Source of the DNA: Sialis fuliginosa
Taxonomy: Eukaryota; Arthropoda; Insecta; Megaloptera; Sialidae
Direction of reading: 5' to 3'
Assembly (NCBI GenBank): GCA_961205875.1
Contig: OY540810.1
Span: forward strand, 25,792,001-25,856,000
DNA: 64,000 bases
Shown here: in pieces, positions 48,331 to 61,948 of the stretch
Position numbering within the stretch: the first letter of the stretch is position 1
Layout of the letters: every line of letters starts with the position of its first letter
Program-made: the position numbers and the translations under genes
Notes under the pieces: model-generated
What the model saw: only the letters and a program-made list of their open reading frames with translations
The model's database searches: none
Told to the model about the DNA's origin: nothing

Positions 48331-48861
48331 GAGTACGTTTACACAGCGCTGTTATTCCGGTTTTACTATAACCGGTGTAGTAAAACCGGTTTAAAATGCG
48401 TGTAGATGGTGCACTACACCCGAAATAACTAATCAGGTTTAGTATTCTATTCCTCTTGACCTACAGGCATAGCATAACTAAACTGGAATAGAGATGGAAT
48501 AAAAACGCGTGTAAACTGCACGGACATAGTTATATCTATTTAGCTAACCCCAAAAAATATAAGTATCTACGGATTATAGAGATTTCATCGTAATGCACTT
48601 CGCATTAACATTTGAAAAAGCGTCGTCAGTTAAAACAAGGTTAAAACACCTGAAACGAAGGTGATTCGTGGGACGTTGAGGAGATGAAGTATTTTTGGGA
48701 TTTCTTGTTGGTATGCTATCGAACGTATAGCGAACTTCAAATCGGAATTATAATTCCAGCTGGAGTTACTTATTCTTGTATGGGTAAACAGCACCGCTTA
48801 AAACTGTTGAACTACATCGGTTACAGTAAACCCGGAACAACAGCGCTGTGTAAACATACTC
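48331..48861. mobile_element. MITE with GAGTAnGTTTACACAGCGCT ends
   Basis: 531 bp. Ends GAGTACGTTTACACAGCGCT and, complemented, GAGTATGTTTACACAGCGCT, continuing into GTT.TTCCGG.TTTAC. TAT flanks both sides but may be chance. The GTTTACAC core is shared with the 26986-27161 element. Confidence 0.75.
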
Positions 48862-51800
48862 TATGAGAGTTTTCATAAGGATTTATTTTAAAAGATCTTA
48901 AAACTTTGAGTATATTTTATTGGGTAATTGGGTATTTAAGCTTAACAATATAATACATATTTTGGTTTTATAGCAACATTATTTAGCAATTTCAAATCCC
49001 CAAAAATATATAATCATTGAAGCAATTCTTACATATTAACTCAATTATGTATCTTTGCAAATAAAAAAAAAATATATGTTGAAATTTTTTTGTTCAATTC
49101 TGAAAATATTGCAGTGATGTCAATATTTTTATAATTTTCAGCTATTTCGATTGATTGTGCCAGTTTTAAACTATTTTATTTTATTATGGACAGTATTTAC
49201 AGTCAGAATTACATTTTTTTATAATATTTATAATCTGATATCATAGTTTAAAACATTGGACACTATCAACGTCGATAAAATATTTATAGATGTCTAAAAT
49301 ATACCCACAATCTAATTCGTGAATCTTTAACAAAACTACTGACGTCTGAACTTCCCCATGTTAAAAATACTATATTTCTAATTCAAGGTAAACAGTCATA
49401 TTAAAATATTGCTTATATTTTAATTACATTATGTATGCATAAATTAATCATTACAAATAATGTATTTGGAAAATTTAAAATATATTCGAATTTTTTGAAA
49501 ATATACAAAAACTACATCGTCCCGATTTGCAGTTTATATCTAAACAGTTTTAAAATGTGTATTTTGTAATGAAACTTCTCCAAATCGACTATGGATACTA
49601 TATTTTTGCGTCGATATCATATTATAAACATTATAATATTAATATTAAATACTGGTCATTTAAAGAAGAGGTCATGTTACTGTATGTAGTGGAAATATAA
49701 CTACCTAGGTCGAAATAACAATATAGTTCCACACACCCCCAAAAATATTCTAAATCAAAAAAGGGCACAAAACCCAAAAACATCACAATTTTTGGTTTAG
49801 TACAAAATAATAATTCAAAATTACTAAAATGTTTTTTATTCAGTAATAAATTGTATTCTCACTACATATTGTAAGAACTACCAATATAAAATTTGGTGTA
49901 GAACTACGTCTTCCCCGGCGGTATTAGGGGGTAACCTCGGGAACACGAATGCAACGAAATATATAACACTTTATAAGCTGATATATCCGGAATTAATAAT
50001 CGTATAGCAATAAATAAAATGCCAATAGAAACCTATTTGTCTATATGGGCACAATATAAGATTTGAAAATTACCGAGGGCGCATATTTTACAAATAATCG
50101 AAAAGTATAAATAAATAGGCATTACAAAACAAGATTCAAATGAAAAATTTAATGTAAATGGCTTTAAGTACTTTATAATCTCTCAATCTTTAATCCGGTG
50201 AGAGCGCATTAAAAATCCACCAAGGGCGTCGGGTTGCCGACCCCTGGTTTCAACCCTTAAAAAGATTAGCATCTTAGGGTTTTGTACATACAGCCGACTT
50301 AATTAATCACTAATATTATATGTTTTCTATAGTAAAAAAGTAACAACAGACATAGTTCTACGTTTTTAGTTGAGGCAGGGCACAGTTCTACTGCCTCCTT
50401 AGTCTCTTTTGACAATAAGTTCATCTTTTACATCTAGTTATCTTTTACATATCATACAGAAATATGTATACAATATTACTTGTATGCAAAAATAAAAAAG
50501 GGAGTAACTAGAACCTAGATAAATTAAATAGCAACTCCTTTGTTTAAAAATCAACATGCAAGATTTATATCTTGATTAATTTATTACATACAATTAAGAA
50601 ATAGATCAATACATTGCAAAGATTAATAATTAAATTTATCAATTAGATAATTTTCTATGTTAGACAGTGTAAATTTTGTTTAAAAAAATACAAAAACCAC
50701 GAAAATCGTGTGAATTATCAAACCCCTGGATTAAAAAATACCTGTACACGCATGTGTCACACAACCCCCACCATTTCTGCGTAACACTTCACCCCTCAGC
50801 CACCCTCAATAGAGTTTATATGCAGTTACGTGGTCAAGTGTAAAGGTGTGAATTTGTTGCATGCTCACAGTTAAGGGTTTTCAAACAAAAGGGGTCAAGC
50901 GGCGAAGAGGGATAATGACGAGGGGCGTGAGACGCATTCGAGTGCACAAACCACCCTCTCTTCCTGACCCGGTTACACGTGTACAGGGTTGAATTTGTTT
51001 ACATCAGTTTATATACTATTGTGAAATCATTAATTATAACATATTAAATATTGCTTATCTTGTCTTTTAATCGAAGTAGTTGATATGTCTTCACAAAGTG
51101 TAGAATTTTATTTATTACTAAATTTTATAGATATAACTTTGGAATTATGGAACCAATTTTAATCTAACAAAACCTAACAAGATAATCTACATATCATCGA
51201 AAACCGCATGAAAATCAGATCAGTGCTTCTCGAATTACAAGCAGACAGAGGGTTTTATAAAATTAGAAATTTGGAAAATATTAAAATTATTATAAATTCT
51301 GAAAAGTTATGAGTTGCAATTTTTCAGATTTTATTAATATTTTTTATTAATGTCACACTTTCTGATTTTAATAAATAAATTTATATCATTACAAAATGTA
51401 GGAAATTTCAAAAATAGAAAGAACTAACAAAAATTACTCATTCTTTTTAAATATGTACATAATAAATAAAATAAATGATAAATTTAATTTTTTTATTGTA
51501 TTCTCTCCTGCAGAAAGAAACATTAAATATTATGTTTATTGAAGAAATACCAAAATTAAGATAATTAGTAATTATATCATTGGCAAAAAGGCGTTCAAAA
51601 TTATTTAATATTACTGATATTTCATGAAAGATTGTCTAAATTAGTTTTTAAAAAACACAATTTTTATAATGAGACTGTTAACTGTTATTATTCAGCCATA
51701 GTTTTCAATATTTAGTTTAATTACCCATTAAAAATGAATGTAACTTTTATTAAAAACTGTGGTACCTTTATTTTATTTATTTATAAGGGAATGTCCCCAA

Positions 51801-54550
51801 GCGTCTCAGCGATTTTGATTCAAAACCTATACAGAAGAGTTCTGAAAGTTACAGCCCTTATTCCTTATATTTCCTTATAATAGTGGTAGGTATGATAAAA
51901 AATAAATTAAAAACTATAAAAAATTACTGTTGACAAACTATAAAAAAGTTAAATATATTCGTAAAAATGAATATTACCTGAATAACGTATATATTTTAAC
52001 ACAAGTTTTTTAATTTATAATTAGCATCTTCTAAGAAACCTAGTAACTAGGCCCTAAAATATTTCTGCATTGGTTTTTAATCGAAATCGGCAAGACACCT
52101 TTTTAGTGAATCAAATTTGTATGTTTATCATTTTTAAATATAAACATTTTAAAAAGAAATCAATTATTTAAATACACACATTAATATTCAGTGAAATATT
52201 GGTTCATATCTTTACTAAGAAGTTTGGTAAACTACAATAGATGGCGACGTTCGACAGATTGACAGGACTGTATTGACTTAAAAACTGGACCAAGAAAATA
52301 ATATAAAGACGGTTAAAGAAAAAAACATATAATCGATACAGTATTTAAGCACAAGGTTCATGCAAAAAATATATGGTAATTAGTTCCGTTTGTATTTACA
52401 TTGTCATTGTTTTTATTATTTAATTATATGCAATACAGTATGAAAATTTTATAATAAATATGACAAATAATAAACAAACTTTGTGTATAAAATAAATCTC
52501 AATACAATCCTGTACATTGTGGAATGCACGTAATATGGCAGGTAACCCTAAAAGATTGACCCATATTCACCCTCCTTGTATCAATATAATCAGGTTAAGG
52601 GGCATAACGACTATAATTAGCGGAGGGATTTCTAATGTCTACATAACATTATATACTACGAAGTCATAAATTTTAAATTATCCTGGGTAGATTAAAAAAC
52701 GTCCTCTGTTTGATGACTTAGTACTCTGGAACTATAAATTACATAGACTTCAGATTAGTCATAAAATGTCCACTACATATATTGTCTAATTTTACATTTT
52801 AAAATCTGAAATAATTTTGATGAATCATTTCTTAGTTACAGTCCTTTTAGTGAAGTAAATTAAAAATATCGGTATATTAATAAATATTTTAATTTAAAAT
52901 TATTTTTAACAACATTTTTGTTTAAAAATTTTTTTTATAATCAAACCTCGTTAATTCGTTGTTTTAATTAACAGTAGTATTGATAAAAAATGAGTAAATC
53001 AATTTTAGTACACTACTATCAGCGTTTTAAATTCATTCCAACCGTAAATGAAACCGAATTTCGGTTTTCATCTCAGTTTCAGCTTAAACTGAATCTTTTG
53101 TAGAGTAATTTTGAGACAGGTTCTCTTAAATTTTTGTTTATTTTTGGTTAGGAAAAAAAGTATAGATATAGAATAGTTGAAATTTGTTTTAACATTCATC
53201 ATTAATAGCTTAAAACTATATAAACAATTACATGTGAGTTACGAATCATACGAATTGAGTCGAGTACATCCAGCGCGCGGCGAAATGTGACGTAACAGTT
53301 TTAGTGCCCAAGTTTTTGTTTCGACTAAAAAATGACCAAAACCGAAACATGACCGAAATTCGTATTTTAGGTCGAAATCGAACCTTCGGTCGGTCACTAA
53401 TTTTAATACTATTCCGAAATTTCTGTAAATCAAACGAAGTCGTATTTTTGCCTGTACCATAATCTATACCGATAATAGAAAAACATCCAATCAGTTAGAT
53501 AATACATTGACTGGAATGAAGCTGCTCTATTTGTAACACACCAAAAAATTTTAAATTAAGAAGATAAGATTATATATTTTTTCTGTTCTATTTAGAGACT
53601 AACATTAACTCGGCTCATATTGTCCCTATATATGGTTCCCATTACCCACACCTGTGGACAAAATGGGCCAAAGTTCTATACGTATTTGATTTAATTATTT
53701 TTACCAAAGGTTCTACCAAAAATTAATTATTAATAAATGAGGTAGTTGATTAAATATCTGAATTTTTTAAACTGGCCCGTATTCCTCTATTCTCATATAT
53801 TATGTATCATCCATCCGGTATGTCACGTAATAATATATTATAATTTATAAAAAAAACATCTGTATTTTATATATTGTAAAAATATTCAAGATATATTTGA
53901 TAAATTTTACAAAATACATTATACCAATTATATGAATACGTACTGCAATCTACATACATTAGCGTTTACATCGAATAATCTTCATATTAAATTTTCATTA
54001 AAATATCATTTCTAAGATATAGGAGTGGTTTTAATGGATTTACAAGATTACAGAAAAGGAGTGTTTGAGGTAGAGTAGGTATGTTGCAGGCAAATAAATA
54101 TGTATTTCTAGGTCATTATCTACATAGCTATACAATTAGATATCTGCTTTTAAGAGTAAAGATAAACCAAACAATATATGTATGTATATACGTATGAAAC
54201 TAACGATTATAAAACATTAAATAGCTTTATTTTAAAGTATTGATTATACATACACGTTATATTAATATCGCTATCGGTTTTTTTTCTGATAAATACTATC
54301 TATGTGTATTAGATTCCTATGAAAAAGAAGGACTTATATACAATGAAATTTCTCCAACTTGATTTACACGGTCATTATTTAATGGAGAAAACAATTCTAC
54401 AAGAAGAACACTTCCATAAGACACCTCCTTTTTAGAAATCATAGCTGGTCGTTTTGAAGAAGATTTAATATGTATAAGAATCAATCTGTTGTTTGGTCCA
54501 TTGTCAGTTTTTTTTGGGCGTCAAATTAAACATAACAAATATTTATATTC
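48862..54550. other. AT-rich DNA, no gene recognised
   Basis: Contains a repeat fragment at 49942-50020 (relative at 21427-21510) and a CpG-bearing block at 50860-50990 with a minus-strand TATAAA near 50815-50822. At 53040-53400 CCGAATTTCGGTTTTC and related inverted bits suggest a decayed element. Nothing supports an exon. Confidence 0.35.
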
Positions 54551-55022
54551 GTATTCGCTATGGTCAGTGACCACTCTGCCACCTATCGGATAAAACTTGA
54601 ACCCTTCTGAAGGTCCCAAACAGCGATTTGAATTCAAATTAAGATTTCTATTATTAATATAATTTACCGTTCAATGTAAATGTATTATTAAAAAAGTCAT
54701 TGGGAATAAAGTGTGCACAGCAAACAAATATTTTTATTATTAATGGAGGTTAAGTTTACATTTTTCACCCATATTTCTTTAACAGCTGCTTTTTTTGTAA
54801 CATAAAAACTTAATGTTTTATTGGATGAATTATTGTCACAATTTGGTACAGCACAAAGTTATAATTATTCTTTTATTCTTGATTATATTTTAATAATTTT
54901 AATTGCTTATTTACATAATTTTTACATTATATTTATAAATTACAAATGGCTATTTGGGAATTTCAGAAGGGTTCAAGTTTTATCCGATAGGTGGCAGAGT
55001 GGTTACTGACCATAGCGAATAC
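54551..55022. mobile_element. MITE with 70-bp near-perfect inverted ends
   Basis: 472 bp. GTATTCGCTATGGTCAGTGA to CCTATCGGATAAAACTTGAA at the left is repeated inverted at the right (TTCAAGTTTTATCCGATAGG to TGACCATAGCGAATAC). High end identity suggests a recent insertion. No coding sequence. Confidence 0.8.
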
Positions 55023-55215
55023 ATTTGCCTAAAATACAAATATGTACGAAAATAAATGTGTTGTGTAGAAACGGTATAAAGTCGGTATAAATAAACAGAT
55101 AATTATAATCAAGAATTATTAACTGATGTTAAAAAGTTACCAACTAACTATGTTAGATAGGTATCTATAGAAATAATAATATAATAGTAGTGACGTCAAA
55201 ATATAAAAAATCATA

Positions 55216-55447
55216 GCTTAATTGCGTAAACGTCAGAATTTATCTAATTGTAAGAAAACTGTAATGCCAGCTTTCGATTCAAAGAATCATCGTCTATAGT
55301 TACATTCCCGTAGCTACATGAATACTGTTGATATATGACATCTGTTCTCAAATTTGTTTTCCATCTAAAAGCCTGATGATGATTCTATGAATCGAAAGCT
55401 CGCATTTACTGTTTTCTTAAATACATTCTGACGTTTATGCAACCAAG
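55216..55447. mobile_element. Palindromic MITE with GCTTnnTTGCnTAAACGTC ends
   Basis: About 232 bp. GCGTAAACGTCAGAAT, AAGAAAACTGTAATGC and AGCTTTCGATTCA return inverted as TGAATCGAAAGCT, ACTGTTTTCTTAAAT and ATTCTGACGTTTATGC. Arms of about 85 bp. Confidence 0.75.
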
Positions 55448-56066
55448 CTTTTATTATTTATGTAGAAATAATATATTTTTTTGAAAATATTTTATATGGT
55501 GGAGGCGCAGGGAAGCCATAAAATATGAACTAACATTTAAACACGTTTTCTTCAGAAAACAAAAATACAATTATATAACGATCTACTCAACTCTAAAAAC
55601 ACTGACAGTTCTAAAACGATAAAATATAAAATAAAGAACATATAAGAATATTTAACAACACAATTCGAACTATTTGGACAAAACACGTAAACTTCAAGCC
55701 ACACAAAACTAAGAAGTAATTTTCAAGCATTTCACTTTTTCTAATATTTGATCTACAGTGATTGGTGCATATGCATTGCACATTCTAAACCAGTATTCCG
55801 CAAACTAGGACTGGGTACAAAATGATGGGCAAAAGTTTAAGTTGGTTAAGTGATCTACAAGAGTTAGCTGGCATTATGTATTTTTTTCGTATAAAATAAA
55901 TGTCTTGTTTGAATAATTATTTTTCAGCCATGAGAAGTCATATGTTGGCTATACTGCATGACGAATCTTTAACTTTAATACAAAGATAAAATAAAATCAG
56001 AGGTGTCACAAATACTTATAGACATTATTGTTACGTCCAGTACATTTAGACGAAAAATAACTGTGT

Positions 56067-57821
56067 CTGGGGAAAAATTCGCAATAAGCTGAATTTTTGT
56101 ATACACCTTCATTTTGTCTTTATAAATAAGGTACCAAAAGTCCCCAACAATCCCATGCGAGCATACTTTTTTACAGCCCACAAAAGGTGTTAGCATTTAG
56201 TTTTAAGTAAATATCTCTGTATCTATTTGTTCTATGACTAAAATAGTTATTATCAAATATAAAGTTTAGAAAATTACCTACAATAAAGATCTTACAACTT
56301 TTTTCGTACAAGTAATCGTTTTTGTTTATTAATGTGAAAATATCAAAAACATTTTTTTGCATTTTATCAATAAACAGGGTTTCAAAAATATATGTTCAAA
56401 ACCCTATACCTCAATTCCAAAAAATGACGGAGTTACAGCGATTTGAAGATGATGCGTAGCATTAAATAGCCAGCTATGTATAAACATTGAACGCGTTTTT
56501 CTCACAACTGAAAACTGAAAATGGCTCCCATAATATCACAAGATCTACTGAACCGATTGACTAAAAATTTTCTGTAAACCTTCAGTACACAAGTTATTAT
56601 CACCGTTAGCAGAATTGAGTCAAAAACATTTTTTTTTATTGTATAGATAACGAAAGATTAAAAACATAAAAAAAATAAAAATGAATTAATTGTATGTAGG
56701 TAATTTTTATCGTAATTATATCAGTGGCCAACAAAACCAATAATTTTCATTATATATATAAGTTGGGCTATAGTGGGTTGCAAAAAAAAATAATAATTAA
56801 AATAAAAAAATGGCGGCATTTTGAAAAGTGACTATTATTTTTTATTTTTTTATGTTTTTAATCTTTCGCTGTCTATATAATAAAAATAAATGTTTTTGAC
56901 TTAATTCTGCTAACGGTGATAATAACATATATACTGAAGGTATATACACAGAAAATTTGAAGTCAATCGGTTCAGTAGATCTTGTGATATTATGGCAGCC
57001 ATTTTCAGTATTCAGTTTCGAGAAAAACGCGTTCAAAGATTATATATAGCTGGCCATTTTTTTATTTTAATTATTATTTTTTTTTGCAACCCACTATAGC
57101 CCAACTTATATATATAAAGAAAATTATTGGTTTTGTTGGCCACTGATATAATTACGATAAAAATTACCTACATACAATTAATTCATTTTTATTTTTTTTA
57201 TGTTTTTAATCTTTCGTTATCTATACAATAAAAAAAAATGTTTTTGACTCAATTCTGCTAACGGTGATAATAACTTGTGTACTGAAGGTTTACAGAAAAT
57301 TTTTAGTCAATCGGTTCAGTAGATCTTGTGATATTATGGGAGCCATTTTCAGTTTTCAGTTGTGAGAAAAACGCGTTCAATGTTTATACATAGCTGGCTA
57401 TTTAATGCTACGCATCATCTTCAAATCGCTGTAACTCCGTCATTTTTTGGAATTGAGGTATAGGGTTTTGAACATATATTTTTGAAACCCTGTTTATTGA
57501 TAAAATGCAAAAAAATGTTTTTGATATTTTCACATTTTTAGACTAGAATACCCTCTTCATAAACGAAAACGATTACTTGTACGAAAAAAGTTGTAAGATC
57601 TTTATTGTAGGTAATTTTCTAAACTTTATATTTGATAATAACTATTTTAGTCATAGAACAAATAGATACAGAGATATTTACTTAAAACTAAATGCTAACA
57701 CCTTTTGTGGGCTGTAAAAAAGTATGCTCGCATGGGATTGTTGGGGACTTTTGGTACCTTATTTATAAAGACAAAATGAAGGTGTATACAAAAATTCAGC
57801 TTATTGCGAATTTTTCCCCAG
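56067..57821. repeat. Large near-perfect palindrome, 1.75 kb, with a third partial copy in the loop
   Basis: The left arm (56067 to about 56814) starts CTGGGGAAAAATTCGCAATA. The right arm (about 57054-57821) is its reverse complement with few changes, the largest being about 22 extra bases near 57537-57560. The 240-bp spacer holds a third, more diverged copy in right-arm orientation (CAATCGGTTCAGTAGATCTT occurs at 56964 and 57309, inverted near 56545). Transcription of either strand would give a long double-stranded stem. Confidence 0.85.
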
Positions 57822-58065
57822 TGAAAATCTAATGTTCCTGGACTTGTACTTGTACTTTTTAAATTATAGATGAATACTAAAAGAATTTAAGAACTTTTTT
57901 AATCTCTGAATATTAAGTGTTAAATATTTTTTAGAGAAGTATATAAATACTTTTAAAAGTATTTAAATTCAACGTTAAACTGACACTATGAAAATCGGTG
58001 AGTAACAATCAATTTGTGAATTTTAATTGTTACTATATCTGTTCCAATAAATAGGATATATAATA

Positions 58066-58666
58066 GGGTGTGTAAAAAAAAGCAACTTTTTTTTTCGCTC
58101 TCATTATGTAATAAGTTATTTATTATTATTATATAAGTCATTTATTATATGACCTAAATACATCCTTGCGGAAGGATTACCATGTAGTTCAATTTTAAGA
58201 GGTGCCGCAAATGGGGGTCCCGTTTCCCATTTAAATAACATCGAAAAATTATTCTTTACTATCAAAGTTGGTATTAAAATGCTGACTTTTGTAAAAGAAA
58301 TATTTAGAACACTTCTAAGTTTCAACTCAATGCATTTACACCTTAACTTCTCTAGATTATTTTTATAGAAAATTAAATTTCCGATAAAATTAACATTTAA
58401 TTATTTTTATAGAAGACACCTTTGTAGAGAATTTTATTTTCTGCAAAATTATGTACTTACATTTTTTTAAACAATTATCATAAATCAGTAATACCAAATT
58501 TAAAACTAAAGAATTATTTCCCCATGTTTTTAAATGGGAAACGTGACCCCGCTTTGCGGCACCTCCTAAAATTGAACTATAAGATAATCCTTTGGCGAGA
58601 ACTTATTTTAGGTCATAAACTAACTTATTTCGTAACGAGAGCAAATGTTCATTTTTTGACACACCA
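58066..58666. mobile_element. Palindromic foldback element, ~600 bp
   Basis: Arms share GGTGTGT, GCTCTC.TTA, ATAAGTTA, ATGACCTAAA, AGTTCAATTTTA, AGGTGCCGCAAA and CGTTTCCCATTTAAA in inverted order. Arms are more diverged than in the 56067-57821 palindrome. Confidence 0.65.
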
Positions 58667-60150
58667 CAATATATTCATTCAAAATCTATCTAAATACATA
58701 CAATAATATTTTAATACATATATAAAAAGTATTTTAAATACTTAAGTGTATTTGAAATTTCAAATATTTGACAGCTCTATGCTTAATGTTTGTATTTTTT
58801 AAATCATTCTAAACTAGTCCTTGCGGATAATAAATAAATACTAATTTAGGGTAGTTTAAATTTTATTACAATATTTATAACTCGTGTAGACCACCACGAA
58901 GCAAGGGGAAAAATTTTAAAGTTAAAGAATTTGCGGACTACTGTTCTAAACTAATGTGAATATGTTTTGCAGTACGGTTTTTATTTGCTTTTTATAGATA
59001 CCTTTTCTTCTTTAGTATTGGTGCTGTTTTTCTGTAAAGTTTCGAAATCATTATGATCAAAATTTAGTTTTCAATGAAAAAATGTAATTAATTGTATACA
59101 TATTAATCAAATAAGAATTGGCAAGAACTATATTACGTTTAAAACTATTTTTATTCAGATTTGGTTATTTTGAACTACGTCTTACAAATTTTTGAATAAT
59201 GAATATATTAAACATGATTAGAGCAGAGAGTCCTTCAACTGTTTTAATGTATTCTGAAATCAACAAGGTGAAACACTTTTTGAACTCCAAATTTTTGACA
59301 TATGATTTATGATCATTAAAATACAGAATTATTATCTTAAATTTGTCGATACACTGCATATAGCATGTTAAATGTTATTCATTTGAAGTTAATTCAATAA
59401 ATAAATAAATATTTGTATTATATTATCTATATATTTTTTGTTTTATTAATGATAATTACAAAACTATAAAAACAATTTGAACATTTTATTTTTATTATTT
59501 ATTTATTATAAATAATATTTTAATAAATATCTATACAATTATAATTTCATTATCCAGTAAAATTTATATTATATATTATTTCCAAAAATGATTATCATTT
59601 AAATACGCTATTCAAAAAATCTTTTCACCAAAACATTTTATATGTATTTTTAATAAATTAATATTTAATATGAAAAACAATACCTTATTAGCTTCGGCGG
59701 CTTGAGTGATGATTTCGCTTCCCTAAGATCAATTTATAATAAAGAGTATTAGTGGTTAGATATCCAGATAAAAGTTAGTAAACAAATATTCGAATAACTA
59801 AGAGAACAAGATACTAAATTAAGAAGGAATAACGAATTTATATTAATATGTACATATCTTTGTATGAAAATAGCATCCACATAATGAATTTGTTGAGATA
59901 AAATTAAGAAATAAATAACCAAAATATAAGAAACTAAATAACTTGTACATACACGCATTAATTAAATTAGAGAATAAACATAATTCTAGAAAGAAACGTT
60001 AATATGCTCTGTAAGAGTAAAAATTGGAAAAAAGACAATTTAAAATTTAAAGTTTTTACTTTCCGATTCTTTCTGTAAAACAAATCATTTCTCTTCCACA
60101 AAGTTGTATATTTATAAAGAAAACACACAAAACAAAAGGTTTTAACAATC
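58667..60150. other. AT-rich DNA apart from one microexon candidate
   Basis: Nothing recognised except the minus-strand candidate at 59684-59722. Confidence 0.3.
59684..59722 (-). CDS. Candidate 39-nt microexon of an unidentified minus-strand gene
   Basis: Bounded by GATCTTAG and AAG|GTATTG. One frame reads GSEIITQAAEANK, phase 0 at both ends; another reads EAKSSLKPPKLI. The island is CpG-bearing in very AT-rich DNA. No domain recognised. It could be a 5' exon of DCX-EMAP or of a gene beyond the window. Confidence 0.3.
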
Positions 60151-60690
60151 ACACAGCTACAAAAAAAATACGGAGCCAAAAAAGCAACCTATATATCATT
60201 CTAGTATTGGTCGAGCATAGTCGAAATTCAATTTTTTGGAATTTTCTGCCTACCAGTTTTTTTATTTTAGTTTGAATTTTGGGCTTAGGTTGAATTTTTC
60301 CAAAAAAGGGGGGAATGACAAAAAGGCGACCTACATATATAGCATTGTAGTATTGGTCGAGCATAGTCGAAAACCAAATTTTTGAAATTTTTTGCTTATC
60401 GGTTCTTTAGCTTGAATTTTGGGTTTAGTCAACTTGGAACAATTCAACCTAAACCCAAAATTCAAGCTCAAATAAAAAAAAACTGGTAAGCAAAAAATTC
60501 AAAAAATCTGGGTTTAGACTATGCTCGACCAATACTACAATGCTATATAGGTCCTTTTTTAGTACCCCCCCATTTTTGGAAAAATTCAACATAAGTCTAA
60601 AATTCAAGCTCAAATTAAAAAAAACTAATAAGCAGAAAATTCCAAAAATTTAGATTTTTTGGCTCTGCATTTTTTTTTGTGTAGCTGTGT
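60151..60690. mobile_element. Palindromic foldback with nested repeats
   Basis: 540 bp. Ends ACACAGCTACAAAAAAAA and its complement. TATTGGTCGAGCATAGTCGA appears twice in the left arm and once inverted in the right arm, so the arms are themselves built from a tandem unit of about 155 bp. Confidence 0.7.
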
Positions 60691-61948
60691 AATTATATAA
60701 CTTTGAATGCTAACCTCTTTCTAGAAATATGTTGATTATCTAATTTATTTGATGATAGTATGAGAAAGAAACTTATTGATAATAATTATTTCATACCAGT
60801 AAAACTTTGAACATATTATTATAATTGCAATTCCTTAAATTGATAAACCATAAAGATGAATATCTTCAACAATAAATGAGTAAGAGATTGTAATTGATAT
60901 ATATTTACATATGTATTACAAACGGGGTCTCATTATATGTCAGCAAATTGTTATACATATGATAAAGAGTGTACTGTATTTCCTTGAATTGATAAATAAG
61001 TCCTGCATCGATTTAAATATTTAAAAATTTCCATATTCGCACATATCGTGTGTACATATGCAAGATAAATCTTAGTAGGTCGTTCACGGTGGTTCGGAGC
61101 CCGCGCACGACATCCACTCTATGTGCTCTACTTAGTTCTCAGATACTACACACTCTCTAAAAACCGAAACACGAATATATTAATAAACTAGTTTATGCGT
61201 CGGTTGAAATATGGCTCCTTTCTACCCCCACCCCTCTTTTTTACCATTGTACTTCGCGTAATCAAGGGGTTATGCTTTGTTTCAAATATTTTTATGCTAG
61301 TTTGATATCATTTCCCCTTCCACCCTTATCAAATTTATACATGTCTCAATTTTTTAGAAGTATTTTGATAAAGGGTAATAAAGATTTTTCTTGAGTTTTT
61401 ATGTTTTACTAAATTATTATGTACATTGTACATATATATATATGGAATGATGAAAATAAGTTCATATTTTTTCTGTAAAATTATAAAAACATATAAAACT
61501 AAAAATAATTACTTACAATCAATAGCCAAAATAATTTAATTACTAATCTATTCTAAAGTACTAACTCTATAATTTATTATTATTTAAAATTACAATGATA
61601 ATAATAGAACACTTGTTTTGAAAAAAAAATCAATTAATTTTAAGTTTGTTTTGTATAATTATGATATAATAAAGATTTTGTGAAAATTTTGTGCACCAAA
61701 ATTCACCCCTACGGATGTAACTACCCTAAATTTAAAAAATATACTTTTATTTTTAAATATCGTATCTAGAAATTCGCCAGAATTTTTCTTGTCATACGTA
61801 AAATAAAAGTTCCGTATTTGGTTTTTCTTCACCGGTAAAATTAAAACAATACACTTTCAGAAACGCCTCAGAACGATCGAATTAATTTGAGTCAAACTTG
61901 TAAATAACTAGTAATTTTTTTTTAACGTAGACTTTCACGGTTTTTCAA
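60691..61948. other. AT-rich DNA, one GC-richer block
   Basis: Positions 61080-61175 are CpG-bearing (CGGAGCCCGCGCACGACATC). On the minus strand a short open frame MSCAGSEPP ends at a GTGAAC donor-like site. Too short to call an exon. Confidence 0.25.

Noticed and set aside
50750-50990. TATA-containing promoter on the minus strand
   Set aside because: TATAAA and a CpG-bearing block are present, but no exon or initiator can be tied to them.
55975-56362. Minus-strand frames in the left arm of the big palindrome
   Set aside because: The same frame is mirrored in the right arm and broken differently; repeat DNA, no known domain.
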